Origin: Rhodocista pekingensis
GTDB taxonomy: Bacteria > Pseudomonadota > Alphaproteobacteria > Azospirillales > Azospirillaceae
Length of the DNA: 64,000 nt
Assembly: GCF_042665545.1 (NCBI RefSeq)
Contig: NZ_JBHTCM010000010.1
Coordinates: 921,899-985,898, forward strand
Reading direction: 5' to 3'
Part shown: piece after piece, positions 35,537-44,118 of the stretch
Position numbering within the stretch: the first letter of the stretch is position 1
Layout of the letters: each line of letters starts with the position of its first letter
Position numbers and translations under genes: made by a program
Notes under the pieces: generated by a model
What the model was told of the DNA's origin: nothing
What the model saw: the letters and a program-made list of their open reading frames with translations, nothing else
Database searches by the model: none

Positions 35537-38134
35537 CTAGACGACGACATTGACGATCCTGTTCGGCACCACCACGACCTTGCGCAGCGGCTTGCCCTCC
35601 ACCGCCTTCTGCACGGCCGGGTCGGCCAGGGCGGCGGCCTGCGCCTCCTCGTTCCCGGCGTCGCGGCGCAGGCTGATGGTGGCGCGCAGCTTGCCGTTCA
35701 CCTGCACGGCCACGGTCACCGTGTCCTCCACCACCAGGGCGGCGTCCACGGCCGGCCAGGGCCGGTCCAGCAGCAGCCCGGCATGGCCCAGTGCGGCCCA
35801 CATCTCATGCGCCAGATGCGGCATCATCGGCTCGACCATGCGGGCCAGCATCTCCAGCGCCTCGCGCGCCGCCCAGGCCTCGTCGGCCGCGGGGGCGGTG
35901 CCGGCGGCGGCCTTCGCCGCCAGCCTGGCGAAGGCGTCCTGGAGCCCGTTGCTGAAGCTGCGCAGGCGGGCGACCGAGCTGTTGAAGCGGAAGCCCTCGA
36001 TATCCTCGCCGATCTGCTGCGCCGCCTTGTGCGCCAGCCGGCGGATCGCCGTCGCCTCCTCCCCGAAGGATGCCGGAGCCGGCGTGCCGGGGGCGGGCAG
36101 GTCGAAGCCCGGCTCCGTCACCAGACGCCACAGGCGGTTGATGTAGCGCCAGGCGCCGTCGATGCCGGCGGTGGTCCATTCCAGGTCGCGGTCGGGCGGG
36201 CTGTCCGACATCATGAACATCCGCGCGGCATCGGCGCCGTAGCTCTCGATGATCTGCTGCGGATCGACGACGTTCTTCTTGGACTTGGACATCTTGATGA
36301 TGGGGCCGACGGTGACGGCGGTGCCGTCGTCGGACTTCACCATCGCGCCCTCGCGGAACTCCACCTCCGCGGGGAACAGCCACTTGCCGTCCGTGCCCTG
36401 GTAGGTCGCGTGGGTGACCATGCCCTGGGTGAACAGCCCGGCGAAGGGCTCGGCCAGATCCAGGTAGCCGCAGTGCGCCAGCGCCCGCGTCCAGAACCGG
36501 GCGTAGAGCAGGTGCAGCACGGCGTGCTCGACCCCGCCGATGTACTGGTCCACGGGCAGCCAGTACTTGACGACATCGGGATCGAACGCCAGCGTGCCGT
36601 TGCGCGGGTCGGCGAAGCGCAGGAAGTACCAGCTCGACTCGATGAAGGTGTCGAAGGTGTCCGTCTCCCGCTCGGCGGCACCGCCGCAGCAGGGGCAGGC
36701 GACATGCTTCCAGGTCGGGTGCCGGGCCAACGGGTTGCCGGGCGCGTCGAAGGTCACGTCGTCGGGCAGGGTGACGGGAAGCTGCGCCTCCGGCACCGGG
36801 ACGGCGCCGCACTTGGGGCAGTGGATGACCGGGATCGGGCAGCCCCAGTAGCGCTGCCGGGAGACGCCCCAGTCGCGCAGCCGGTACATGGTGGTGCCCT
36901 GGCCGCGGCCCGCCTCCTCGATCCGGCGGATGGCGGCGGCCTTCGCCTCCTCCACCCCCAGCCCGTCCAGGAAGTCGCTGTTGCGCAGCACGCCGGGGCC
37001 GGTATAGGCCTCGTCGCCCACGGCGAAGGCGGCCGGGTCCTGCCCTTCGGGGACCACCACCGGCTTCACCGGCAGGCCGTACTTGCGGGCGAAGTCCAGG
37101 TCGCGCTGGTCATGCGCCGGGCAGCCGAAGATGGCGCCGGTGCCGTATTCCATCAGCACGAAGTTGGCGACATAGACCGGCAGCGTCCAGCCGGGGACGA
37201 AGGGATGCTCCGCCGTCACGCCGGTGACGAAGCCCTTCTTCTCCGCCGTCTCGATGTCGGCCTCCGACGTCGAGGTGCGGTTGCACTCGGCGATGAAGTC
37301 GGCCAGCGCCGGATTGTCCGCGGCCAGCGCCGCGGCCAGCGGGTGGTTCGGGCTGATCGCCACGAAGCTGGCGCCGTAGAGCGTGTCCGGCCGGGTCGTG
37401 AAGACCTCCAGCTCCGGATGGCCGCCCGACAGGCGGAAGAAGAACCGGCAGCCCGTGGACCTGCCGATCCAGTTCTCCTGCATGGTGCGCACCTTGTCGG
37501 GCCAGCGCTCCAGGCCCTTCAGCGCCTCCAGCAGGTCGTCGGCGAAATGGGTGATCTTGAGGAACCACTGGGAGAGCTTGCGCTTCTCGACCAGGGCGCC
37601 GGTGCGCCAGCCGCGCCCGTCCACCACCTGCTCGTTCGCCAGCACGGTGTTGTCCACCGGGTCCCAGTTGACCCAGGATTCCTTGCGGTAGGCGAGGCCC
37701 GCCTTGAGGAAGTCCAGGAACATCTTCTGCTCGTGCCGGTAATATTCCGGCCGGCAGGTCGCCACCTCGCGGCTCCAGTCGATCGCCAGCCCCATGGTCT
37801 GGAGCTGGCCGCGCATGGTGGCGATGTTCTCGTAGGTCCACTTGCCCGGATGGACGCCCTTCTCCAGCGCCGCGTTCTCCGCCGGCAGGCCGAAGGCGTC
37901 CCAGCCCATCGGGTGCAGGACGTTGAAGCCCTTGGCGCGCTTGAAGCGGGCGACGACGTCGCCCATCGTGTAGTTGCGCACATGCCCCATGTGGATGCGC
38001 CCCGACGGATAGGGGAACATCTCCAGCACGTAGTATTTGGGCTTCGAGGGATCGGCGGTGACCGCGAAGGAGCCGGCATCGGCCCAGGCGGCCTGCCACT
38101 TGGCTTCCGTTTCGCGCACGTTGTAGCGGGACAT
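35537..38134 (-). CDS. leuS: Leucyl-tRNA synthetase
   Basis: An 865-residue class I aminoacyl-tRNA synthetase. The HIGH-type motif is HMGH (residues 48-51, in PYPSGRIHMGHVRNY) and the KMSKS loop is IIKMSKSKKN. The editing domain contains TSEADIETAEKKG. A zinc-ribbon-like CPKCG ... CPCCGG is present. Length and order are normal. Confidence 0.97.
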   Translation of the reverse strand: MSRYNVRETEAKWQAAWADAGSFAVTADPSKPKYYVLEMFPYPSGRIHMGHVRNYTMGDVVARFKRAKGFNVLHPMGWDAFGLPAENAALEKGVHPGKWTYENIATMRGQLQTMGLAIDWSREVATCRPEYYRHEQKMFLDFLKAGLAYRKESWVNWDPVDNTVLANEQVVDGRGWRTGALVEKRKLSQWFLKITHFADDLLEALKGLERWPDKVRTMQENWIGRSTGCRFFFRLSGGHPELEVFTTRPDTLYGASFVAISPNHPLAAALAADNPALADFIAECNRTSTSEADIETAEKKGFVTGVTAEHPFVPGWTLPVYVANFVLMEYGTGAIFGCPAHDQRDLDFARKYGLPVKPVVVPEGQDPAAFAVGDEAYTGPGVLRNSDFLDGLGVEEAKAAAIRRIEEAGRGQGTTMYRLRDWGVSRQRYWGCPIPVIHCPKCGAVPVPEAQLPVTLPDDVTFDAPGNPLARHPTWKHVACPCCGGAAERETDTFDTFIESSWYFLRFADPRNGTLAFDPDVVKYWLPVDQYIGGVEHAVLHLLYARFWTRALAHCGYLDLAEPFAGLFTQGMVTHATYQGTDGKWLFPAEVEFREGAMVKSDDGTAVTVGPIIKMSKSKKNVVDPQQIIESYGADAARMFMMSDSPPDRDLEWTTAGIDGAWRYINRLWRLVTEPGFDLPAPGTPAPASFGEEATAIRRLAHKAAQQIGEDIEGFRFNSSVARLRSFSNGLQDAFARLAAKAAAGTAPAADEAWAAREALEMLARMVEPMMPHLAHEMWAALGHAGLLLDRPWPAVDAALVVEDTVTVAVQVNGKLRATISLRRDAGNEEAQAAALADPAVQKAVEGKPLRKVVVVPNRIVNVVV

Positions 38135-38223
38135 GGACGGTCCTTGTCTCGGGTGCCGCTCCGCGGAGGGGCGCGCCACCCGGGAAAAGGGTCAGGCCCG
38201 CCCGGGGCGGCTGTCGGACGGTA

Positions 38224-38739
38224 TCAGCGGGTGGTGGTGCTGGCCTGGCGGAGCTGCCGGGCCCGGGTCAGGATGGAATCCTCAAGCTGGACATGCGTCT
38301 CCGGCGCGACGCCGGTATCCATCCAGCCGCCCACGGAGTTGAGCTGCTGGCGGAACACGGTGGCGCGCACGCCGTCGGCCCGCAGGGCGGCGTCCAGGAT
38401 GTAGAGATTCACCTTGAAACGCTCGTTCGGCGTGCCCGGCGGGCTGTACCAGTCCGTCAGGATCACGCCGCCATAGGGATCGGCCTGCGCGATCGGCATG
38501 AACTGGAGCGTGTCCAGCGCCGCCCGCCAGAGATAGGCGTTGACCGCCTGCCCGGCGGCGGGCACGGCGGCCATGGTCGCGCCGGCAAAGTCGGAGCTGT
38601 TGATCCGCGTGGCCTGACCGGGGGCCGGCTCCTCCGTATCGGAACCGATGGAGTTGAGCCAGGAGCAGCCCGACAGCCCGAGGGCCAGGGTGCCCAGCAC
38701 CAGGGTGCGACCGAAAAGGGAGACGCGGCGCGACGGCAT
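38224..38739 (-). CDS. DUF3576 lipoprotein
   Basis: 171 residues with a lipobox LSGC (Cys25) and a core containing VNAYLWRAALDTLQFMPI and DPYGGVILTDWYSPP, matching the alphaproteobacterial DUF3576 family. It lies 89 bp upstream of leuS, a conserved neighbourhood with LPS-assembly genes, so an envelope role is likely. Confidence 0.9.
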   Translation of the reverse strand: MPSRRVSLFGRTLVLGTLALGLSGCSWLNSIGSDTEEPAPGQATRINSSDFAGATMAAVPAAGQAVNAYLWRAALDTLQFMPIAQADPYGGVILTDWYSPPGTPNERFKVNLYILDAALRADGVRATVFRQQLNSVGGWMDTGVAPETHVQLEDSILTRARQLRQASTTTR

Positions 38740-38789
38740 GAGTAGACCACCCAGGAATCAGGCCAGGGAAACGGAAAACCCGTTAGAGC

Positions 38790-38817
38790 AAAAAAGCCGC
38801 GCGGGCGCAAGCACGGC
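38790..38817 (-). terminator. Intrinsic terminator on the minus strand
   Basis: A 7-bp GC stem (38796-38802 with 38811-38817) and six T residues on the minus strand (38790-38795). It lies between the stop of the HicB-like gene (38872) and the DUF3576 gene, so it should end the HicB-like transcript. Confidence 0.75.
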
Positions 38818-38871
38818 ACCGGTGGCGTTTCCGTGGCAGGCGGGCGCGGCCCCCGGCGACGGGATCGGGCA

Positions 38872-39249
38872 TCAGGCGGCGGACGGCAGCGAGCCGACGG
38901 TTTCGCGGCTTTCCCGGTCCAGCACCTCGATCATCCAGGCAGGCAGGCTCTTGCGGTGGGCCGCGGCGGCCGCGATGAAGCGCCGGTGCTGTTCATCGCT
39001 GGGGCGCAGGGTCATCTTCCCCGACCAGGCCTTGCAGGGGTCGGTTCCCTTCTCCCGGCACCAGGCGACGTACTCGTCCACCGACGCCTTGAACTCCCGC
39101 TTCAGCTCGTCGACGTCCCGACCATAGAAGTCGATCACGTCGTTGAGGCCGAGAACACGGCCATGGAAGGAGTCGGCGTGACGCCCGCGGCGATCAGGAA
39201 GTTCCTGGCGTTCAAGGGCAGGAACAAAGCTGACACCGATTGCCACCAC
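38872..39249 (-). CDS. HicB-like antitoxin with atypical N-terminus
   Basis: 125 residues. From SFHGRVLGLNDVIDFYGRDV onward the protein follows the HicB-family pattern, ending in an RHH-like region (LRPSDEQHRRFIAAAAAHRK then SLPAWMIEVLD). The first 25 residues do not show the usual YKGY beta-strand, so the start may be truncated or rearranged. A strong AAAGGGAGG precedes the GTG at 39249. No HicA toxin is adjacent. It is divergent from the PIN/RHH pair across a palindrome. Confidence 0.72.
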   Translation of the reverse strand: MVAIGVSFVPALERQELPDRRGRHADSFHGRVLGLNDVIDFYGRDVDELKREFKASVDEYVAWCREKGTDPCKAWSGKMTLRPSDEQHRRFIAAAAAHRKSLPAWMIEVLDRESRETVGSLPSAA

Positions 39250-39284
39250 GGGCCAGGACCTCCCTTTGATTGACCGACGCCCGT

Positions 39285-39302
39285 GATACCATATACGGTA
39301 TC
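39285..39302. promoter_or_regulatory. Palindromic operator between divergent TA genes
   Basis: GATACC-N6-GGTATC, with an ATATAC centre, in the 70-bp gap between the HicB-like gene and the PIN gene. Either RHH-type antitoxin could bind it and repress both directions. Confidence 0.6.
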
Positions 39303-39319
39303 AACCGGAGGGATGCGGC

Positions 39320-39739
39320 ATGAGGGTCGTCCTGGACACGACGGTGCTGGTCGCCGGCCTACAGAGCGCGTCCGGGGCGTCGCGGCAGGTGCTGCGCCTT
39401 GTCCATGCCGGACGCCTGAAGCCGCTGGCCTCCACCGCGCTGTTCCTGGAGTATGAGGACGTGCTGCTTCGACCGGCGATCCTCGCCCGGACCGGGCTCG
39501 GTTTCGAAGACATCCGGCGCTTCCTGGGAGCGTTCGCGCTGCTGGTGGAACCGGTCGTCATCGACGTGTCCTGGCGGCCGGCATCGCCCGATCCCGACGA
39601 TGACCGGGTCGTGGACTGCGCCGTGAACGGCCGGGCCGACGCCCTGGTGACGCACAATTTACGTGACCTCGCCGTCGCCGGACGCCTCGGCGTTGCGGTG
39701 ACGACCCCCGGCAGACTGCTGCGGAGCCTTGACCGATGA
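39320..39739 (+). CDS. PIN-domain toxin
   Basis: 139 residues of the COG1569 PIN family. The acidic residues are VVLDTTVLVAGL (first Asp), LEYEDVL (Glu), and DPDDDRVVDCAVNGRADALV (later Asp cluster), followed by VTHNLRDL. PIN toxins are ribonucleases. The stop overlaps the start of the RHH gene (ATGA), so toxin precedes antitoxin. Confidence 0.88.
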   Translation: MRVVLDTTVLVAGLQSASGASRQVLRLVHAGRLKPLASTALFLEYEDVLLRPAILARTGLGFEDIRRFLGAFALLVEPVVIDVSWRPASPDPDDDRVVDCAVNGRADALVTHNLRDLAVAGRLGVAVTTPGRLLRSLDR

Positions 39740-39987
39740 GCACCCTGTCCCTGCGCCTTCCGGACGATCTCAAGGCCGCCGCCGCCGCCCAGGCGGAGCG
39801 GTCGGGTGTCAGCCTGAACGCCTACATCACGGCCGCGCTGGCCGGCCGGGTGGCGGCACAGGCCCAGACGGAGGAGTTCTTCCGGCGGAGGGCCGCCGGC
39901 GCCCGGCGGGACGATTTCCTGGAGGTGCTGGAGAAGGCCGGCCGCGGCAACCCGCCGGCCCCCGGCGACGGGATCGACGGGCCCTGA
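39736..39987 (+). CDS. Ribbon-helix-helix antitoxin
   Basis: 83 residues starting MSTLSLRLPDDLKAAAAAQA then SGVSLNAYITAALAGRV, a CopG/Arc-type RHH DNA-binding domain, with a charged C-terminal tail (EEFFRRRAAGARRDDFLEVL) that could neutralise the PIN toxin. It overlaps the toxin gene by 4 bp. Confidence 0.88.
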   Translation: MSTLSLRLPDDLKAAAAAQAERSGVSLNAYITAALAGRVAAQAQTEEFFRRRAAGARRDDFLEVLEKAGRGNPPAPGDGIDGP

Positions 39988-40018
39988 GGCTCCGGACAAG
40001 GCTCCGGGCCTCCGCCGC

Positions 40019-41074
40019 TCAGAACCGCACCTCGCCGGAGAGCTGGGCCACGGTGCCGGAGCGGCCGGACGCGCCGGGCCGGTCGGCGTCGTAGCGGACG
40101 AGGTCGAGGCCCAGGGTCAGCTCCGGCCGCGCCCGCCAGGACAGGCCAAGGCCGTAGGCGGTGTGCTCCAGCAGCCGCTCCGCCTCGATGTCCGAGACCC
40201 AGAGGGCGAGGCCGTAGGGTCCGTTCTCGTAGGTGCCCTGCACGGTCCAGCCCTGCCGGTCCACCCGGCCGAGGGTGCGGTCGCCGACCTCCTCGTCGAA
40301 CCAGACGGCGCCGGCCGCGAAGCCGCCGTAGAGCACCAGGGCGGCCAGCTTGCGGCTTTCCGTGTCGGCCGCCCCGGCCGCACCGGCCGCGCCGCGCACA
40401 TAGCCCGCCGCCAGCTCGTAGGACCAGGGGCCGGAATCGGTGCGCCAGTTCAGCCCGACCTCCCAGAGGTCGTCCTCCGTCGGCACCGCGTCCAGGCCGG
40501 CGATGTCCTCCACCAGGCTCTTGCGCTCGGGCGCGTAGGAGACGCCCAGGCGCAGCCCGAACAGGCGCGGCGTCTCATAGAGGACCTTGGCCGCGTCGTC
40601 GCTGTCGCGTCCCAGATGATCGGCCGGCGGCGCCACCGCGGCGGCCCGCGTCCAGAAGCCGTCCACCTGCCCGCCGGCGAGCAGCGGCAGCAGGTCCACG
40701 GCGCGCTTGGCCGCCCCGTCCTCGTCGCCCGCCCGGACCTGGCCATAGGCCGTGTCCAGCCAGACATAGACCTCGTTCAGGGTGGCCTTCTCGCGGTTGC
40801 CGGGGCGGTCCAGGCTCTTCTCGTAGTCGCCCGACCCCAGCGTCCCGACCAGCCCGTAGCCGATGCCCGAGGCGGTCATGCCGTCGGCCCGGCCGGTCAG
40901 GGCGTAGCCGGCGAAGCCGTTCCAGCGGTCGCCGCCGGCCGGCGCCTTGCCGGTGTAGCTGCCGGCCGCCTGCCCGACGGCGCTCCAGTCGACCGTGACC
41001 TCCGCCGCGGCCGGGGCGGCCGGCAGCAGCAGGCAGAGGGCGAGCGCGGGCGCGGAAATCAGGGGGCGGGACAT
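40019..41074 (-). CDS. Outer-membrane porin-like protein
   Basis: 351 residues with a Sec signal peptide (cleavage after AAA, about residue 24), alternating beta strands, and a terminal Phe (GEVRF) that suits outer-membrane barrels. It resembles alphaproteobacterial Porin_4 proteins (LRLGVSYAPE, WEVGLNWRTD, YELAAGYVRG). Substrate preference cannot be read. Confidence 0.85.
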   Translation of the reverse strand: MSRPLISAPALALCLLLPAAPAAAEVTVDWSAVGQAAGSYTGKAPAGGDRWNGFAGYALTGRADGMTASGIGYGLVGTLGSGDYEKSLDRPGNREKATLNEVYVWLDTAYGQVRAGDEDGAAKRAVDLLPLLAGGQVDGFWTRAAAVAPPADHLGRDSDDAAKVLYETPRLFGLRLGVSYAPERKSLVEDIAGLDAVPTEDDLWEVGLNWRTDSGPWSYELAAGYVRGAAGAAGAADTESRKLAALVLYGGFAAGAVWFDEEVGDRTLGRVDRQGWTVQGTYENGPYGLALWVSDIEAERLLEHTAYGLGLSWRARPELTLGLDLVRYDADRPGASGRSGTVAQLSGEVRF

Positions 41075-41233
41075 GGCGGGTCTCTCCGTACTGGCGGGAC
41101 GGCAGGGCGGGGGCGCGACCAAACGGTTTGCATCGGGCGCCCGGCCGAGGGAAAGTCGGCTTCCTCGGCGGCCTTGTCCAGGCCGGACCGGGGTTCCGTG
41201 CCATCCTGTCCCGCGCAACCGTTCAGAACCGTC

Positions 41234-41959
41234 ATGACCCGCGTCGCCCCCCCGCCCCGTCCCCCCGTCACGCCCAGCGGCGATGTCGCCGCCGATCTGG
41301 CCGCCGTGCGGGCCGCCATCGCCGAGGCCGCCGCCGCCGTCGGCCGCGACCCGCGCGGTGTCACGCTCGTCGCCGTCTCCAAGGTGCAGCCGGTGGAGAA
41401 GCTGCGCGCGGCACTCGCCGCCGGCCAGCGCGTCTTCGGGGAGAACCGGGTGCAGGAGGCGAAGGCCAAGTGGCCGGCGCTGAAGGCGGAGTATCCGGAC
41501 GTGGAACTGCACCTGATCGGCCCGTTGCAGACCAACAAGGTCAAGGAGGCGGTGGCCCTGTTCGACGTGATCCAGACGGTGGACCGGCCGAAGCTGGCCC
41601 AGGCCCTGGCCGCGGAATGCCGCAGGCAGAACCGCTGGCCGCGATTCTACGTGGAGGTCAACACGGGGGAGGAGCCGCAGAAGGCCGGCATCGCCCCGGC
41701 CGAGGTCGGCGCCTTCCTGGCCGCCTGCAAGGCCGAATACGGGGTGCAGGTCGCCGGCCTGATGGCCATCCCCCCGGCGGAGGACGAGCCGTCGCCGCAT
41801 TTCGCGCTGCTGGCCGACCTCGCCCGCCGGCATTTCGTGCCCGGCCTCTCCATGGGCATGAGCCACGATTTCGACGTGGCGGTGCGGCTGGGCGCCACCG
41901 TGGTGCGCGTCGGCACCGCCATCTTCGGGGAGCGCGCGACGCCCACCGCAGCCGCCTGA
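41234..41959 (+). CDS. YggS/PROSC-family PLP homeostasis protein
   Basis: 241 residues. The PLP lysine is Lys50 in LVAVSKVQ, followed by FGENRVQEAKAKWPAL and HLIGPLQTNKVKEA; the phosphate-binding segment is GMSHDFDVAVRLGATVVRVG. It buffers pyridoxal phosphate in the cytoplasm. Length and motifs are normal. Confidence 0.94.
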   Translation: MTRVAPPPRPPVTPSGDVAADLAAVRAAIAEAAAAVGRDPRGVTLVAVSKVQPVEKLRAALAAGQRVFGENRVQEAKAKWPALKAEYPDVELHLIGPLQTNKVKEAVALFDVIQTVDRPKLAQALAAECRRQNRWPRFYVEVNTGEEPQKAGIAPAEVGAFLAACKAEYGVQVAGLMAIPPAEDEPSPHFALLADLARRHFVPGLSMGMSHDFDVAVRLGATVVRVGTAIFGERATPTAAA

Positions 41960-42034
41960 CCCGCCCGCTCCGCCCCGACCCGTCCCGGGGCCGGCCCCCG
42001 CCGGCCCGTCCTTCCCGAAAGGTGAGTACGTCCG

Positions 42035-42610
42035 GTGATCCAAGACCGTCTCCGCAATCCCGCCTGGATGGCCCAGGGCAGCCCCGATCAGGTCCGCGTC
42101 TGGGAGGTGCTGACCCGCCACGCGCTGATGGACCGGCTGGCCCCGTGGCCGCTGCGGCTGGCCGGGACCTTCCCGCTGGACGTGGCGGTGCGCGGCTCGG
42201 ACCTGGACCTGCTGGTGGAGGTGTCGGACGTGGCCGCCGCCCGCTCCCGCCTGGACGACCTGTTCTGGCAGGAGGCGGGCTACCGGCGGAAGACCGACAC
42301 GATCGGCGGCGTGCCCGCCGTGATCGCCAATTTCACCTGCGACGGCGTGCCGGTGGAGGTGTTCGCCCAGCCCGGGCCGGTGGAAGCACAGGCGGGCTGG
42401 CGGCATCTGGTGGCGGAGGCGCGCCTGCTGCACGCCTGCCCTGCGGCGCAGGACCCCATCCGCCGCCTGAAGACCGGCGGCATGAAGACCGAACCAGCCT
42501 TCGCCCGCTTCTTCGGGCTGTCCGGCGATCCCTATGCGGAGCTGGCCCGGCTGGCCGAGGCGGAGGAGGCCGAGATCGCGGCCCTGGCCGCCACGAAAAA
42601 AGGAGCTTGA
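42035..42610 (+). CDS. DUF4269 nucleotidyltransferase-like protein
   Basis: 191 residues from a GTG with GAAAGGTGAG upstream. AGTFPLDVAVRGSDLDLLVEV is a minimal nucleotidyltransferase-like motif (G-x-S-D-x-D). The family is DUF4269, function unknown. It is located just before tRNA-Ser. Confidence 0.85.
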   Translation: MIQDRLRNPAWMAQGSPDQVRVWEVLTRHALMDRLAPWPLRLAGTFPLDVAVRGSDLDLLVEVSDVAAARSRLDDLFWQEAGYRRKTDTIGGVPAVIANFTCDGVPVEVFAQPGPVEAQAGWRHLVAEARLLHACPAAQDPIRRLKTGGMKTEPAFARFFGLSGDPYAELARLAEAEEAEIAALAATKKGA

Positions 42611-42651
42611 AGACGGCCACCGTCCTTTGTATGGTCCGCGCCCGATCCAGC

Positions 42652-42742
42652 GGAGGGGTGGCCGAGTGGTTGAAGGCGCTCGCCTGGAAAGCGGGTATAC
42701 GGCAAAACCGTATCGTGAGTTCGAATCTCATCCCCTCCGCCA
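42652..42742 (+). tRNA. tRNA-Ser (anticodon GGA)
   Basis: A 91-nt class II tRNA with a 7-bp acceptor stem (GGAGGGG/CCCCTCC), D-loop GGCCGAGTGGTTGAAGGC, anticodon GGA at 42686-42688, a long variable arm, TTCGAAT in the T-loop, discriminator G and an encoded CCA end. Confidence 0.97.
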
Positions 42743-43123
42743 CTTCCCTTGCCAGTCCGGGTGTCCGTCCGGGGCGCCGCCCCTGGGGACGCCATGACCC
42801 CGGCGTTCCGGACCCCGGCGTTCCGCGCCGGTCTGCGTGGATCTGTTGGCCGTCCCGCCCGAGGCGCTTTGGTTTCGTTCTTCTCTCCCGGAATCATCTG
42901 GACGCTGGAGCCCAGACAGGCTGCCGCCTTGGAAGCAGGCCTGACGCCGTGGATCGCGTGCCATACCCCATGAAATGCTCACAGCGATGACAGCACAGTA
43001 AGGATATCCGCGCCCAACCGAGATATTATTCTAGATAATTAGAAATAATTTCCGCCCTTAGTTAAAAACATCTATTCATATACGACCTTCAAAAGAAACG
43101 AATTCAGTCGAAATCTTCAGCGC
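42743..43123. other. Gap after tRNA-Ser with AT-rich patch
   Basis: No gene seen. The first 200 bases are GC-rich and contain a short tandem CCCCGGCGTTCCG duplication near 42798-42828. About 42985-43110 is strikingly AT-rich (poly-A/T runs, TTAGTTAAAAACAT), unlike anything else in the window, and lies just downstream of mqsA. It may mark DNA acquired with mqsRA at the tRNA. Confidence 0.6.
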
Positions 43124-43570
43124 CTACAGCTCCCCCACCAGTTCCGGATGCCGATCCAGCAATTTCAGCAGCTGGATCGTCGGCCCGCTCGGTTCAACGA
43201 TGGCGCGCTCGTACTTGTCGAAGGCGCTGGGACCGACCTTGAACAGTGCCCCCGCGGCCCGCTGACTGAGACGCAGTTTGGTGCGGATGCGGCGGATGGT
43301 GGCGGGTGAGGGCACGCCGTCCACCTGTTCCTTGAGCGCCCGCAGGGCCGCATCCGCGGCTGCCATATCACCACCGACATGTACGGATTCGCCCTCGCCC
43401 TCGCCCTCGCCCTCGCCCTCGCCCTCGCCCTCCGGGTAATAGCCCGGCAGGTCCACCGTCATTTCATGACCCTTGTAACGCACCGTGAACGGGCGGGTAC
43501 CGCGTACAAGCACATTCCCCGTCTCGGGACACGGCATGGTTGATGGCAGGTCCGGGGTCCTGGGGGCCAC
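43124..43570 (-). CDS. mqsA: MqsA-family antitoxin with Glu-Gly repeat
   Basis: About 148 residues from a GTG at 43570, placed 8 bases after AAGGAG. A second choice is ATG 43537. The C-terminal XRE helix-turn-helix (TIRRIRTKLRLSQRAAGALF, then ERAIVEPSGPTIQLLKLLD) matches MqsA. The N-terminal part starts PCPETGNVLV and keeps YKGHEMTVDLPGYY, but only one of the four zinc cysteines of E. coli MqsA remains. Where the second Cys pair would be is a run of seven Glu-Gly units encoded by a hexanucleotide repeat. mqsR is immediately upstream; the GTG lies past its stop. Confidence 0.85.
   Translation of the reverse strand: MAPRTPDLPSTMPCPETGNVLVRGTRPFTVRYKGHEMTVDLPGYYPEGEGEGEGEGEGEGESVHVGGDMAAADAALRALKEQVDGVPSPATIRRIRTKLRLSQRAAGALFKVGPSAFDKYERAIVEPSGPTIQLLKLLDRHPELVGEL
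43391..43432. repeat. Hexanucleotide repeat (GCCCTC)7 inside mqsA
   Basis: Seven perfect copies. On the coding strand they read GAGGGC, that is Glu-Gly, so gain or loss of units keeps the frame and only changes the length of the linker. Confidence 0.97.
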
Positions 43571-43572
43571 GA

Positions 43573-43878
43573 TCACTTCTCCTTGAAGGACATCACCTTG
43601 AACTCGGTCACCACATCGGCCTGGAATTTGACGTACAGGACCAGATCGCCGGCCGGGACATGATAGACGTCCTGCCACGTGCGATGATCGGCATGGGTGG
43701 TCATCGACTTATAGAACATCGTCCGCCGAATCCCTCGGATCACCGCCGTAATTCCCGACCGGTCAAAACCCAGTGCGAATGCATCAGCCAGAGCCGTCCG
43801 CGTGATCGCCAAGGTATCCACCGACCCGAGAACGGCCTTGATGGCGGCAAGATCATAGGTCGGTCGGCTTTTCTCCAT
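43573..43878 (-). CDS. mqsR: MqsR-family mRNA interferase toxin
   Basis: 101 residues beginning MEKSRPTYDLAAIKAVL and ending VTEFKVMSFKEK, with the central FYKSMTTHADHRTWQDVYHV, each matching E. coli MqsR. The toxin cleaves mRNA at GC-containing sites. It is the first gene of the operon, and mqsA follows with no gap. The palindrome at 43889-43907 precedes it. Confidence 0.95.
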   Translation of the reverse strand: MEKSRPTYDLAAIKAVLGSVDTLAITRTALADAFALGFDRSGITAVIRGIRRTMFYKSMTTHADHRTWQDVYHVPAGDLVLYVKFQADVVTEFKVMSFKEK

Positions 43879-43888
43879 CTGCCCAGAA

Positions 43889-43907
43889 TGACACCATATG
43901 GGTGTCA
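43889..43907. promoter_or_regulatory. Likely MqsA operator upstream of mqsR
   Basis: A perfect inverted repeat TGACACC-N5-GGTGTCA ending 11 bases before the mqsR start codon. By position it should be the autoregulatory site of the antitoxin. Confidence 0.7.
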
Positions 43908-44118
43908 GGGCAAGGTCTGGCAAGCCGCCGCGATGCCTTGATTTTCAAGAAGAGAAGCTTGACACCGGCCCCTCCCGCCGCCGTCCTCCCCCGGCATCCG
44001 CCGTGGAGGAGGCCCCCCGAACCAAAGAGGCGAAACCGCTCCGAGCTGTTCGCGCACATGCTTGATCGGCGACGCGGCGAGCGTTAATCATTCCCCGATG
44101 CAACTCCTGGGGACTGTC

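Noticed and set aside
43391..43432. CRISPR-like array
   Set aside because: The repeat is a pure hexanucleotide run inside a coding gene, with no spacers. No CRISPR array or cas gene was seen anywhere in the window.
42652..43907. Integrative element with attachment sites at tRNA-Ser
   Set aside because: No integrase gene and no second copy of the tRNA 3' end could be found by eye, so only an islet is suggested.
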